Shown here: positions 1 to 10,559 of the stretch, piece by piece
How positions within the stretch are numbered: position 1 is the first letter of the stretch
Layout of the letters: each line of letters begins with the position of its first letter
Assembly: GCA_950295325.1 (NCBI GenBank)
Contig: OX485803.1
Location: 70,755,554 to 70,819,553 of the forward strand
Length of the DNA stretch: 64,000 bases
Source of the DNA: Polytrichum commune
Taxonomy: Eukaryota > Streptophyta > Polytrichopsida > Polytrichales > Polytrichaceae
Reading direction: 5' to 3'
The notes under the pieces: generated by a model
What the model was told of the DNA's origin: nothing
The model's database searches: none
The model's input: the letters and a program-made list of their open reading frames with translations, nothing else
Position numbers and translations under genes: made by a program

Positions 1-13
1 AATGCCCCTCAAG

Positions 14-584
14 GGGAGGCCACACACGTTCGAAAACGCAGGTTTTGGAACAAAGGTTGGTAAGCTAAGGTAAAAGAACGTTGGCCTTGACATGTGCTTG
101 ACTTCGAGGGGCTGGGTTTTGAGGTCGGTCCCTCTTTTATTGGGTAGAATTGTTTGTTTTCGACTCCGATACGAAATGGAGGTTTTCAACCTTGCAAGCA
201 TATTAAGCATTATCCTGGATCGGAGTTGGAAACCAACGATTCTACCCAATAAAAGAACCAGCGGTCAGTTACGGATGAACCGGTCAAGTTTGAGAAATAA
301 CCATTCGAAGTTGGAGAATACATGAAAATTACTGATCGTTTTAGAGGATTCTGTGGGGGAATATACCTCAAATGCATGAAGCAGCAAAACCGGAAGATGT
401 CAACATGTGACCAGCTGGATTTGGAATCACTAGGATCTTGACTGACTATGCCTACAAACTTCCCGGACATTGACCGACCTCAAAACCCCTCAAAGCGAGA
501 CACATGTCAAGGCCAACGTTCTTTTACCTTGGCTACCCAAACTCTGTTTCAAGACCGGTGTTTTCGAACATGTGTGGCCTCTCC
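14..584. mobile_element. Foldback-type element with ~115-bp inverted arms
   Basis: Bases 14-130 and 472-584 are inverted copies of each other. They share blocks such as GAGGCCACACA, TTCGAAAAC, GTAAAAGAACGTTGGCCTTG and GAGGTCGGTC, with small indels. A second perfect 18-bp inverted pair lies inside (133-150 and 239-256, core TTTTATTGGGTAGAAT). The interior from about 257 to 471 is one copy of a ~210-bp dispersed repeat also seen near 26.1, 55.4 and 55.7 kb. No transposase is present, so this is a non-autonomous element. The left end is close to the window edge and a target duplication could not be fixed. Confidence 0.6.
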
Positions 585-919
585 TTCCATGAGGACATGG
601 AAGAAGTGGAGAGACACTTAACCCAACCAATTTCACCCATGTCCGTGACACCTTCTTTCAAAATCATTTGGTAAGTGTGGCTATGACAAATCTACACGGT
701 CACATTTTTAGGTCTTCAAGTGATCTCAAGCGCTTCCTCCGGTCTAATAACATGGCAATTTGAGGACACTATCCCACATCCCATATTTGTACATAAGTAT
801 CAAGATATCTAGACAAAATTTATATATAGCATGAATGAACTTGTCTAGCACAAAGTGACTTAAGAACGGATTGATAGAAAAGGCGGAAATGTCACAAGCG
901 TACATGAAGGAAGCAAGGG
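585..919. other. Spacer without recognised feature
   Basis: AT-rich spacer between two transposable elements. I see no gene-like frame, tRNA or repeat copied elsewhere in the window. Confidence 0.5.
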
Positions 920-922
920 TAA

Positions 923-1421
923 GGGCCGCTTCACACACGAGACTGAGGGCCCGTGACCATTACACTTCACGCACTCTCATTGGTGGAACAGGCGGAGCCG
1001 GTCCAAGTTCGCTACTTCACACTACGCTTGAGGGACCAACGGAGTGAGTATGTGAATGCAAGATGGATGTAAAGTCTACATGGATTCCTCCATGGCATTG
1101 ATTGGATCATGTTTCATGGTCACTTGGACTGTTTTCAAAGACCACTTCTTGGAGGTAGGCCGAACACAAAACCGTTGGGGGACCATGGCACTCCGAATGC
1201 TTACAACCATTGATTTACTTTATTTTTTCATGTGTGAGGACCCGCATGAATAGAAATAGAATCTGGTTGAGGGCCCTGTCACACTTGACTTCACACTACA
1301 CTTGAGGGTTTGTGATCACACTACATGGTTTTGGAGGTGTCTTGGGACGGCCTTTGGACACTTTTTGGGGGGCTCTCACAATTTCATTTTCATGGCTCTT
1401 GGCTCGTGTGTGAAGTGGCCC
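923..1421. mobile_element. Tourist/Harbinger-like MITE, copy 1 (TSD TAA)
   Basis: A 499-bp element with terminal inverted repeats GGGCC(G/A)CTTCACACACGAG, flanked on both sides by the trinucleotide TAA (920-922 and 1422-1424). TIRs starting GGG and a 3-bp TWA target site are the hallmark of PIF/Harbinger (Tourist) MITEs. A second intact copy lies in the opposite orientation at 62630-63134 and a third, interrupted and truncated, at 5575-6465. There is no coding capacity. Confidence 0.8.
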
Positions 1422-1424
1422 TAA

Positions 1425-2526
1425 GAGCACGATCACACATTCTACACTAAACACAAACACAAAGGGGTCCTAAATCAAGTGGCATTACTTTAGAGGGGAG
1501 GGGAGTAGTCTTGGTATATGTCCCACATGTTCACTCTATACGTGTTGCATAAGTTGTGGGTCCCTTGATCAAAACTAAATATCTTACGATACACGAGGCT
1601 TTACATAGAAATATTTGAAGTTAAGGTTCTATTTGATGAAAGATTGCGAGATATTGATGGTTGATTTTATTTTTATTTTTTAAAATAAAATTTAAAGAGG
1701 GGTTGAAAACTGGGCCGCAAATACTGCCCAAGTTATTTCGGATAGGGAGAGGGTTTCCAAGGCCTGCTAATGCTATACTATCGATTGGGGTTAGCGCGTG
1801 GGTGCCCCATTTTGGCTGAACCCGGAATAGAAATGTTCCAACCAACTTTAATGAGCACAGTTGGTCATGCTCTAAGTGAAAGGAAGCAAGTGTAAATGAA
1901 GAGTCTCGTCACCCCTAAGTAGGTTGTTGTGTAGAATATCAAATACATCATGCTTTGCAAGTTCCCTTGCAAGGCCTCCATAATCACCTACTTAAAGTCT
2001 AACTTGCACGTTTCTTGGGTTGCCTGAAAACTTCCAAAGCAACTAGAAAGTTTTGGGCCCCTTGGAAATAATAATAATAATAATAATTAACACAACACAA
2101 CTCAACTCAACTCTTTTTCTTTTTTCCCCCCCCAGGGATTATCATTCATCATGGACATTGATTAAATTGTCCCCTTGTGTTATCAACTTTGACCACCTCT
2201 AGAAGGCCATAATTTGAATATGTCTACATGATGTTATTTTTTTCTCCATTGTGTTTTGGAATTTTCTAGCCTTTCTAATTAAAATCTATATGTGATTGTA
2301 GTAGGAAAAACCCCAACATTAATCATTTTTAAATGCTTCTCTAGTATAGGGGTTAAGGGCTACAAGATTGAGGGGACAATTCTCACTTCTCAACTCTCAT
2401 GACCACATTCCCATAATGTTTATTTTATATCTCCATCTTTTTTTAGTCTTAGTTCCTTTGAGGACATAGGTGACACATATACCTCTACCCTCTTGAGCCT
2501 ACGATGTTACATGATCAGGGTTGGTT
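1425..2526. other. AT-rich spacer with a short (AAT)n run
   Basis: No gene seen. Contains an (AAT)n microsatellite at about 2068-2088 and a C-homopolymer at about 2127-2134; otherwise unremarkable. Confidence 0.5.
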
Positions 2527-3010
2527 AAACATGATCAAGTCCTGGGGATGGACTCTTCATACCATGTACAAACTATATAATGTAAGAGTAGAAAGGAGCA
2601 TAATTTGAGGCATTAGCATACAAAGTATATATAAGGGAGAGGTATTGTTTTCCTTTAGTGCGTACATTTAAAATGGCTAATAAGAATTTCGAACTAATGG
2701 TAAATGTACAAAAGAGGCCCCTAAGGTTTAGAAGGAAATTGACATTAGATGTGCTAGTTTCATCCAACTTGCCTTATTTCATCCAAATGACGTGTGTTTT
2801 AGGGTCATATTATTATGAGTTATATCCTATAGATGAAAAAATGTTCAGTGTCTTTCTCATTGGAAAGTGAAAGTGGATTATATATGTAATAAAGGCCCAT
2901 TTATTTTATGATATATATTTTGTGTATGTAGTGTAGGCATTTATCACATGAAAATAAAAAGGTTGGTACAAATGCATGAGTCCATTTTCTAACCTATTAT
3001 TACTATATAC
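2527..3010 (+). mobile_element. Member of the GGGGTGGACTCTTCA element family, copy 1
   Basis: The left end (TGGGGATGGACTCTTCATACC) and the interior match, in inverted orientation, the better preserved copy at 56711-57277. It contains an open frame at 2658-2870 whose translation (TLDVLVSSNLPYFIQMTCVL region, then GSYYYELYPIDE) is closely similar to the frame on the minus strand of the other copy. The right end is not clear and may be lost. No similarity to a known protein family was recognised. Confidence 0.5.
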
Positions 3011-4282
3011 ACATTTATGACCAATTATTACCTTTTTGAACTTTAAATTTGAAGTTGACTTTTGTAGTGTTGAGCCCTCAATACTTTAGTATTCTAGAAA
3101 CTAATAGCACATGTCATCACACATGTAACCTTGAGAATTTGATAGTTAGAGCTTGAGGGCCCTTGACCCTCAATATACAATTTAAGTGTAAGTGATTGGT
3201 CGAGAAGCCATAGACGGTCAAGTTACACTTTACACGAGATCCATGAGGGCATGAGGGTCAAAAGAAAATTGAATGGATTAAAATTTTACATTGTGTTCTA
3301 CATGACATTGGTTGGATAATGTTCCATGATCTATTGCCTATTGCGTTTGACCCAATTACAAGCCTCTAAAGGGAAGTCTATTGTCTTGACCACAAACTAT
3401 CCTCAAGGACTAGTGGTTGAAGTGTAGTGCACGAAACTAATGCTAATGAGAAAAATCCATTTGCTCTGGTTGGGGATCCGAAATCAAAGGAAGCAAGGTC
3501 CTATTGGGGATCTAACATGCAGTCAAGGGACATTGTGGGTGACAGCAAGTGAGCACGTGAGCAACCAATATGTGCAGAATGTGGGTTGGCTCAAAATGAG
3601 CCACCACTTATCAAAGCAACTCAAATTTGCGGTTGTTGGCTGACTCATTAGCTCACTTGAATGCCATTGAGTTGAAGGTTCTCATGGATGCCCTATGTGA
3701 TTCAAACTATATTGTGAAGGAAAACTACATTTTCTATTTTTTGTTTTTTTCTAAGGAAATGCAAGAGTATAAAACCTCCAATTGCTTGTTGAATTGATTT
3801 CGGTAGGATTCTAGACAAAGGTTGTGGCAATGTATTTGGTAGATTGTATAGTTTGGAATGTTGGGGTTAGAGCCCGGGTTCATACGTTTTGTCTTGAGCA
3901 CAAAAAAGTTGGATGTTGTGCATTGTGTGGTTTTAACCACTTCAACTTGAATAATGACAAACAAAAAAATGCTTCATATCTAAATGTGTAAACTCTAAAC
4001 AAACTTTGTGATTGGTGTTGGCCGGTTGTGTTCTAATGCTGCATGTATGTTTGCAATTGTGTTTTTGAACACATATTCTAGAAGCATTTGCATGTGTTGT
4101 TGAACACAAGCGTTTTATCAACATTTTCATGTCTGCATGTTTTGAATGAATAGAGTGCATAAATAGGAAGATAAATTGTGTGCATGTTGTGTTCATGTGT
4201 TGATGTGGTAATTACGATCTTGAATGTATAAGGGTTAGATTTTACATGATATCAACAAAAACTACAATTTATAACCACTACC
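3011..4282. other. Spacer with a decayed MITE-like stretch
   Basis: No gene seen. About 3150-3350 resembles the interior of the Tourist-like MITE at 923-1421 (both have a CTACATG...CATTG.TTGGAT.ATG.TTCCATG.TC pattern) and is probably an old diverged copy. The rest is AT-rich without recognised structure. Confidence 0.35.
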
Positions 4283-4808
4283 GTAGCTCTCTAGCAGCTT
4301 GGGCATAAAATAATTAATTTTAAAGGTGCCTAAATTATGGGAAATTGATTTCATTGGGTGTCCCAAAAAAAAGACACTCAAAGAGTGCCTAAAATCATAA
4401 TAATGCAAGTGGCATTTACTGGAATCCAACAAAGTAGCATCAAATAACTTCAACAGTGTCTTCACGCGGCATGAAATCCCACTCATGGTCTAAAAAAAAT
4501 ACAAGCATGAATTTGCTCCACAAAGCAAAATATGTTGCCAAGCAAAACCCTAACATACAAGTAAAAGACAAACTTTAGGGTAAGGAATGTTGGTTAACGG
4601 AAGGGTTTAGGTTAATCGTAGCTACCATAGATGAAATTAGAAAAACCATAACTGGATTAAAAAAATAACTTGGATGAATGTCTCACCTATTTTAAATTAT
4701 TTTTTCAATCTTCCCAATTTTAGAATATTATTTTATGGGTTGCCTAACTTACTTTTGCACTTTAAATAATTATTAGGCAAAAAGATGGCCAAGCTGCTAG
4801 AGAGCTAC
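4283..4808. mobile_element. MITE with GTAGCTCTCTAGCAGCTTGG termini
   Basis: The left end GTAGCTCTCTAGCAGCTTGG (4283-4302) is repeated as an exact inverted copy ending at 4808. Similarity continues weakly inwards on both sides (AAATAATTA..TTTAAAG and GTGCCTAA motifs). The 526-bp body is AT-rich and non-coding. No convincing target duplication was found, so the superfamily is unassigned. Confidence 0.65.
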
Positions 4809-4888
4809 ACTAGATGCTCATGTAAAAGAGGAACAAACACCAAGTTAACCTACCCATAGGGTCCTCCAAAATACTAAATGCTAGAAAA

Positions 4889-5335
4889 TTACATAATAGC
4901 AATGTCCACAATATTTACCTTCTCCAATATAATACCCCCCCCCCCCCCCCCGAGAGCAATGCCAAACTCCAAATGGTAAGCCGCACTAATGAGACAAACC
5001 AATGCAACTAACAAGCTCTCAATAGAAAGTTTTCTCAAAGAAGGATGAAACCCATGATTTCGTCGTAACATTATCCAGATCCATAATAGTGTTCTATGGG
5101 AACGATAATATTCTACAAAATGTTCCCCACATACAGTCTGAATATGGGGAATATTCCACATAGTACAGTCAGGGCCACAGAACATTGTTATGGATCTGAA
5201 CAATGTCATGGTCTCTTTGAGGGACTTCACGGATAACTCTAACAAGAGTGCAATTATACTAATGTTGTCCTTACCAACACAATTTGAAATTACCTCCATT
5301 TTATTGTCACCGGTATAGTTTTTCCATGACTTCAC
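4889..5335 (-). other. Unrecognised 148-codon open frame with a poly-C tract
   Basis: This minus-strand frame starts at an ATG at 5335 and runs 148 codons. Most of the translation is not low complexity and has a leucine-rich middle, but the final ~25 codons include a run of six glycines encoded by a 16-18 base C-homopolymer (on +) at 4935-4951. That tract ends CCCCGAG, exactly like the ends of the poly-G MITE family at 29.2 and 53.6 kb. I do not recognise the protein, and there are no neighbouring exons or promoter signs. It may be a chance frame or a remnant of a gene disrupted by repeats. Confidence 0.2.
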
Positions 5336-5574
5336 CCATTCGTGCTAGTGATATTCTTACTTGAAAAGACTAACAATAGGAAAACAAAATCCCATATTGT
5401 TCCGTGGTGTAAGATTGCACCATCCTTTATCTACAAAAACAAGTGTGAACGCGACTCAACCCCTTCAATGACAACTGGACATTATGCTAAGTTAAGTAAC
5501 AGCCTGCTCTTGCCTAACACATGTGCAAACTTGGCTCAATTCACACGAGTTTCACCGCTTATGGTACTTATTTA

Positions 5575-6465
5575 GGGCCACTTCACACACGAGACTGAGG
5601 GGCGGTTTACACTATGGACCAAGAGCCATGACCAAGAAAATTAAATCATTTTCATGGTCATAGCTCTTGGCCAAGATCCGTGACCAAGAAAATTAAATCA
5701 TTTTCATGGTCATAGCTCTTGGCCAAGATCCGTGACCATGAAAAATAAAAAATGGATTTTTGAGTGGCTTGGTCACTCTTGTAATGTAAAGTGGATTTGG
5801 ACCAGGACAACTTTGGGCTGATTTTTAAAATATAAATATAGGAACGTCAAAAAAATCGGGAAAAAAAAACATTAAAAAAAAATTCGGCCAATGGCTGATT
5901 TTCAGCCTTACGGCTCCCTTGATTTCCGTTGAGTCGAGCATTTTGCCTCGCCTCAACGGAAAACCCGTTGGACCATGGCACATTATCCAAATGGCAGATT
6001 TTAGTAGTTTTTGGGGACCTCAAAGTTAGTGGTCATTCTCCTTTTTTCAAGGTAGTGTAAAGCCAAATGGGACCAAGAGCACTTTACTCTCCAATCACAA
6101 ATTTTAGAATTTCATGGTCATGGCTCTTGGTTCATAGTGTAAACCGCCCCTGAGAGCCCGTGACCATTACACTTCAAGCACTCTCATTGGTGGAAAAGGC
6201 GGAGCCGGTCCAAGTTCGCTACTTCACACTACGCTTGCGGGACCAACGGAGTATGTGAATGCAAGGTGGATGTAAAGTCTACATGGATGCCTTCCCACAT
6301 GGCATCAAATGGATCATGGTTCATGGTCACTTGGACTATTTTCAAACACCACCTCTTGGAGGTACCTTACACCTAACACAAAACCTGTAGACCATGGCAC
6401 TCCGAACGCTCACAACCGTTGATATATTTTATTTTCAACATGTGTGAGGACCTGCATGAAGAGAT
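5575..6465. mobile_element. Tourist/Harbinger-like MITE, copy 2, interrupted and 3'-truncated
   Basis: Begins with GGGCCACTTCACACACGAG preceded by TTA, as in the copies at 923 and 62630. After only 24 bases it is interrupted by the element at 5599-6150, then resumes at GAGCCCGTGACCATTACAC and follows copy 1 to about 6465, where similarity stops. The right TIR and target duplication are missing. Confidence 0.7.
5599..6150. mobile_element. MITE nested inside a MITE (TIR GGGGCGGTTTACAC)
   Basis: A 552-bp element with 35-bp terminal inverted repeats differing at a single base (start GGGGCGGTTTACACTATG). The host MITE sequence is duplicated as TGA on both sides (5596-5598, 6151-6153), giving a 3-bp target site and showing it landed after the outer element. 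Inside are a ~66-bp tandem duplication (about 5630-5745, CCAAGAAAATTAAATC unit) and a short hairpin CCGTTGAG/CTCAACGG near 5927-5963. Non-coding; probably Harbinger-like because of the 3-bp duplication and G-rich TIR. Confidence 0.75.
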
Positions 6466-6542
6466 CTTTATTGAAATGAAAAATTTTCTGTGTTTGAAAA
6501 ATAGGTTTTGAGTTTTCCAAGTTTCCATGGTACTCTATTGTT

Positions 6543-6768
6543 TTGTCTAATTAGTGTGGGTGGGCGATTCATGTGGGTTGGAAATTAGTGTGGCCCACAT
6601 TAATCGTATCGTACTTGCCTTTCCTTAAATTCTCATCCAGATATGCAAACAAAAAAAAAGCCCACACTAATGTTTCACGTTGGAAATTGCAGTGGGCCGC
6701 TTGCAATCTACACTAATAAAAATAGTGTGAGTAGTTGAGAATTAGTGTGACCCACACTAATTAGACAA
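6543..6768. mobile_element. Small MITE with TTGTCTAATTAGTGTGGGT termini
   Basis: A 226-bp element with perfect 19-bp inverted ends (TTGTCTAATTAGTGTGGGT at 6543 and its complement ending at 6768). The ATTAGTGTG motif recurs several times inside, also inverted. Non-coding. No clear target duplication. Confidence 0.7.
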
Positions 6769-7344
6769 GCCAGTGTTACTACATACCATGAGGAAACAAA
6801 TGCCTAATTTCAAGGAGCAAGTTATTACCTTCGGCTCAGGAGGATGTGTGGATCCCTGTGGGTGTGAGTTTGTGACCTAAAAATAACCAAGGTTTTGTCC
6901 ACCACACAAAGATTTTGAGGTGCCGACCAATGCGATTTTGACATGTGCCTTGTTATAAATGTTTATATTTCGTGTCAAACATCACAAGCACATTCATGGG
7001 TTTCTTATTTCGTGTAAAGGATCTTAAAGGATCATTCTTCCTCATTGGCCGCAACCCTCTTAGTCACTCGAGCTTGTAAGTAGCTCAAGGTTTTTGCAAG
7101 GTGCACAAAACTAAGATAGCTCTTTCATGGCATAACATTACTAAGCAAATCCATGAAGGCTATGCCACTGAGGTTCTGTGAATCGTGGGCACACCACATC
7201 CAAGCCATCCATTCAGAGAACCCATCTTATGGTTTACGAAATTGCGGGTTCGGGCAGCCCGGAAAAAAACCTCCGACGGATAAAATTTTGGCAGATGAAA
7301 TATCGATGTTTGCAAGATGAACATGTTAATTGTTCATCCCATCA
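6769..7344. other. Spacer without recognised feature
   Basis: No gene, RNA gene or repeat copied elsewhere was recognised. Confidence 0.45.
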
Positions 7345-7423
7345 TATGAGAGCATTTGTGTGGGATTTTGAAGGTTCCCATACGGTTCCCTAATCTTCAA
7401 AATCCCACACAAATGCTCTCATA
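7345..7423. repeat. Perfect 29-bp hairpin with a 21-nt loop
   Basis: Bases 7345-7373 (TATGAGAGCATTTGTGTGGG...) are an exact inverted copy of 7395-7423. The loop 7374-7394 contains a direct GGTTCCC pair. The size and perfection are like the fold of a small-RNA precursor or the remnant of a small foldback element. No second copy of the stem was seen in the window. Confidence 0.75.
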
Positions 7424-7794
7424 CAACCGGTTTAATTTCGTTTCATTTCAAGGTTGATCATCAAAAGGGGCTTGGAGTTGATGGCTAATACCCTTGGTTC
7501 TACCTTTTAGGAGGAAGAGGTAGGAGTTTGACACCCCCCCCTCGTTGGCATCATCTCCTCCGCAAGTCCTTTTAATGAAGGACTCAATTTGAAAATTTTC
7601 ATCCAAGATTTGTGAGTGGATGAAGGTGGATATTTCATCCAACGTGAATTTTTTTCAAGCTCTACCCGAGGGGAAGAGAAGCCAGGAGTTGGGGCAAGAT
7701 AAGAGCCTTTAAATTTGTCGGATTGCAATCGATGGTGAAGATCTTCCTAGCCCCCAACCACATGGGAGGCGTTCACAATGTCTCGATGATGTGG

Positions 7795-7910
7795 ACATGA
7801 TGGTCTCTTTCCAAAGAAAGAAGGCGCGTTTGAAATACTTTGATAATTTACAACTACTTGTCGAAAAGTTCACAGTACAAAGTCTGGGTGCTCCCATAAA
7901 CGGGGAATCC
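7795..7910. repeat. Degraded repeat shared with 48315-48430
   Basis: This stretch (CTCTTTCCAAAGAA...GAAAA.T.CACAGT) and 48315-48430 are diverged copies of the same sequence, in the same orientation, including a CCCATAAAC/CCCGTAAAC segment. They are probably pieces of an old retroelement, but no domain can be named. Confidence 0.35.
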
Positions 7911-8058
7911 TTAAATTCAAGGAGAATTATGCTCATGTGATACTTGGTTACGCATAATGCAGCCAATGAGATGTGTAATGTTATGGGCACCTTTGCAACA
8001 AGTTCATAATAAGATATCAATCATTTTTGGCAAGTTCTTGGTCTAAATTCTAAGATAC

Positions 8059-8103
8059 GGGTTTAGGGTTTAGGGTTTAGGGTTTAGGGTTTAGGGTTTA
8101 GGG
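8059..8103 (+). repeat. Interstitial plant telomere repeat (TTTAGGG)6
   Basis: Forty-five bases consist of GGG followed by six uninterrupted TTTAGGG units, the Arabidopsis-type telomere repeat. It sits far from any visible chromosome end, between repeat-derived DNA. Such short tracts can be scars of double-strand break repair or old rearrangement points. Confidence 0.9.
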
Positions 8104-9929
8104 TCGCTTAAGATTGTTATGAGTTTGATCTCTCAATTTGTAAAGAATTGTTTGTTGGCTTGTCGTAAAAACATCTTTCTTTAATGAAATGAATTGATTT
8201 TAAAGTCCAGGAAGCTGTAAAGGTTGATGGGGATACTTAATGAGAAACTTCCTCCCCCCCCCTCTCCCTCACCTCTTTTGACATATGAGTTAGTTCTAGC
8301 ACTGTAACCACTTTACATTCACTCAAATTAGGTATGGAGAGCTTGATGATCGTTGCTCTCAAGTCAAGCTTTGGATGAAAGCTTGTCGAATCCAAAAATC
8401 AAATGCCTAGTTGGAACGGTTAACATCTAACGGTCTAAGGGTGTTTGTGTTTTTGAGAATGTAGACATCTTAAGATTGAAAGAACATTAGTGCTCAAATA
8501 TTGCTTCCATTCAAAAGAAAACTTGTTACAAATCACTTGAAGATTGCATTCATGTTCTTCAAAACTATATTGAACATCTTGACATGCCAATTTATCCATG
8601 GATAAGGTTTTGAGTTAGATATGCAGAATCATTCATAGCAAGGTTATCATCAAATGAAGTTTTGTCCTAAAGCTCAAAGCTAACTTACGTACAACTTGGT
8701 TCGAAAGGTGCCAAAAATACAACCACATGTAGAAACAATGAAGATTGCATGGAATTGCACATTGAAAAATGTTTGTGTACTTGCACCACGAACTCAACTT
8801 ATTTCGTCAATCACTAGAAGAATTAATCTCATCTATTTTAAGATGGGTTCCTTTTTCTATAAGAAATGCTTAAAGACGAGGTTTTGAACAACAATTTTCT
8901 TTTTTTTCTTTTTTCTTTTTTCTTTCTCTTCCTTGGGAAAGGATGCCTTATATAAGTTACCATTGCTCGGTGGGATTACGTCGCCTAACTTATGTTTAAG
9001 AAGTTTTTTGAAGTTTACTAGAAAAGGATGGACTGAAGGGTCAAGGGTCAAGGGGTTGGGGTCTTTTAATAACACGGTGGACCCTACTAGCGTTAGGCAC
9101 TTGTATTCAAGAGGCTCAAAAACTCCCAAACTTCCACTAACTTAGGGTCTATAGGTTATCCCATGTGAGTTGCACCTTCAAGAAGTCCATCTTCAATACA
9201 TGTGACTTGCCCTTGGAAAATATGAGGGATATTCCTAGTTTCAAGGTCAAAGCTTGCTCCAAAGCTACTCACAACCAAGCGGAAGCCCAAATAAAGAAAG
9301 GATAAATTCATCAACTCTTCTCCCTCTCAAATCAAGAACGGTTGGTCGCACAAGAAGGTGTTAGTATTATTTGAATGTCGTATGCTCGGTAATATGATGT
9401 TTTGACCTCAAATGTCGTACTATTCCAATGTAATCCACCATTTTGTATACACAATGAAGATATAAGTATGAAAGAATATTTGTATTCAAGAGATATGCTC
9501 ACAACATTCTCCAAGGTTTCTCAAGGTCCCCCATGCTCACAAGGTTTCCCAAGGTTCCTCTATACGTTCCAAAGTATAAATTAAATATGAACCTTGAAAT
9601 ACATGTGGGTCCCAATGCATATGCACATTATTAACCTCTAGTATATGACAAATTGGGCCCAAAAAGGTTGTATTACAAGCGTTGTAGTCGTAGTATGGAG
9701 GTAAAATCAACATTAGAAAGACTTTTGGTCGACGGGAATTGCATTGTATTGCTGAGGTGCCATAATATGGAGGTTGGATTGTAGTTGATGGTGGAAAGAC
9801 ATAATAGTTTGTTTTGTTTGTCTTAAAATGACAAAGAAGAAGAAGAAGAAGAAGACATGATAATTGGGTGCATAGTGTAGTGGAAGACTCTTGATCCCTG
9901 CCAAGGTTTAAATGAAACTGATTCAAAAC
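8104..9929. other. Spacer with a pyrimidine tract and (GAA)n
   Basis: No gene supported. Contains C-rich runs near 8253, a TTTTTTC/CTT tract at about 8898-8932 and a (GAA)n microsatellite at 9833-9854. Confidence 0.45.
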
Positions 9930-10130
9930 TATGAAAATTAACATTTGAATATATTTGGACAAAGCACTTGTCCAAGAATAATAAGGGATTTGCACTTGTG
10001 GGGACGGAAACATTAGGCGACAACAACAACACAACAACCACAACTTCGATTGTTTGTATTCCGTGTTCGCCAACCATCATATATGTGTACTTTTATGATC
10101 CAGTGTACATCATATTGGCGGCTTGGGGAG
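9930..10130. repeat. Dispersed repeat, inverted copy at ~24775-25015
   Basis: Shared blocks include GGACAA..CACTTGTCCA, AATAATAAGGGAT.TGCACTTGTGG, ATGGAATACAAAC-like and GTGTACATCATATTGG. The copy at 24.8-25.0 kb runs in the opposite direction. Between the blocks the two copies differ by CAA-rich indels. Non-coding; the element type is unknown. Confidence 0.5.
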
Positions 10131-10316
10131 TGCGCCTTTCGTTTAATACCAAGAATCATGTGCATTCGCAACATACTCTTAAAATGCCATATAAACTAGT
10201 TTTTGTATTGTGAAAGTAATACACATACAATTTCAATTATTAACATGCAAGTGACAATATGTATATGTAAAAAAAGTTACATTCATATATGTTCGTTAAC
10301 ACAAGTATACATATAC

Positions 10317-10559
10317 TTACTTTATAATAATGAACTCCTTGTACATATGTATAATATAAAACCCTAGCATAATTTCATTAAAAAAACTGTTGAAGACTTT
10401 TTCATCCCTTGGATGTAACTCATAAGCATCTAAGTCTGCAATATATGTCATAGAAGCTAATGCAATTATTGTTTCTAAATCTACCATCAAATGATCCGTA
10501 AGATCATAAGTCCACTTATTGTTGGTTCCTTTTTGATACCAACACAAACCAATCTCCAT
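10317..10559 (-). repeat. Dispersed repeat with an 80-codon open frame; inverted copy at ~41875-42110
   Basis: The minus strand is open for 80 codons (GTNNKW..DLTDHLMVDLET region). A diverged copy in the other orientation at about 41875-42110 keeps GTNNKW.YDLT but is interrupted by stops, so the frame may be accidental or a relic. No known family was recognised. Confidence 0.4.

Noticed and set aside
9537-10073. 178-codon minus frame
   Set aside because: Leu/Cys runs come from a (GAA)n microsatellite, and part overlaps a dispersed repeat; no domain.
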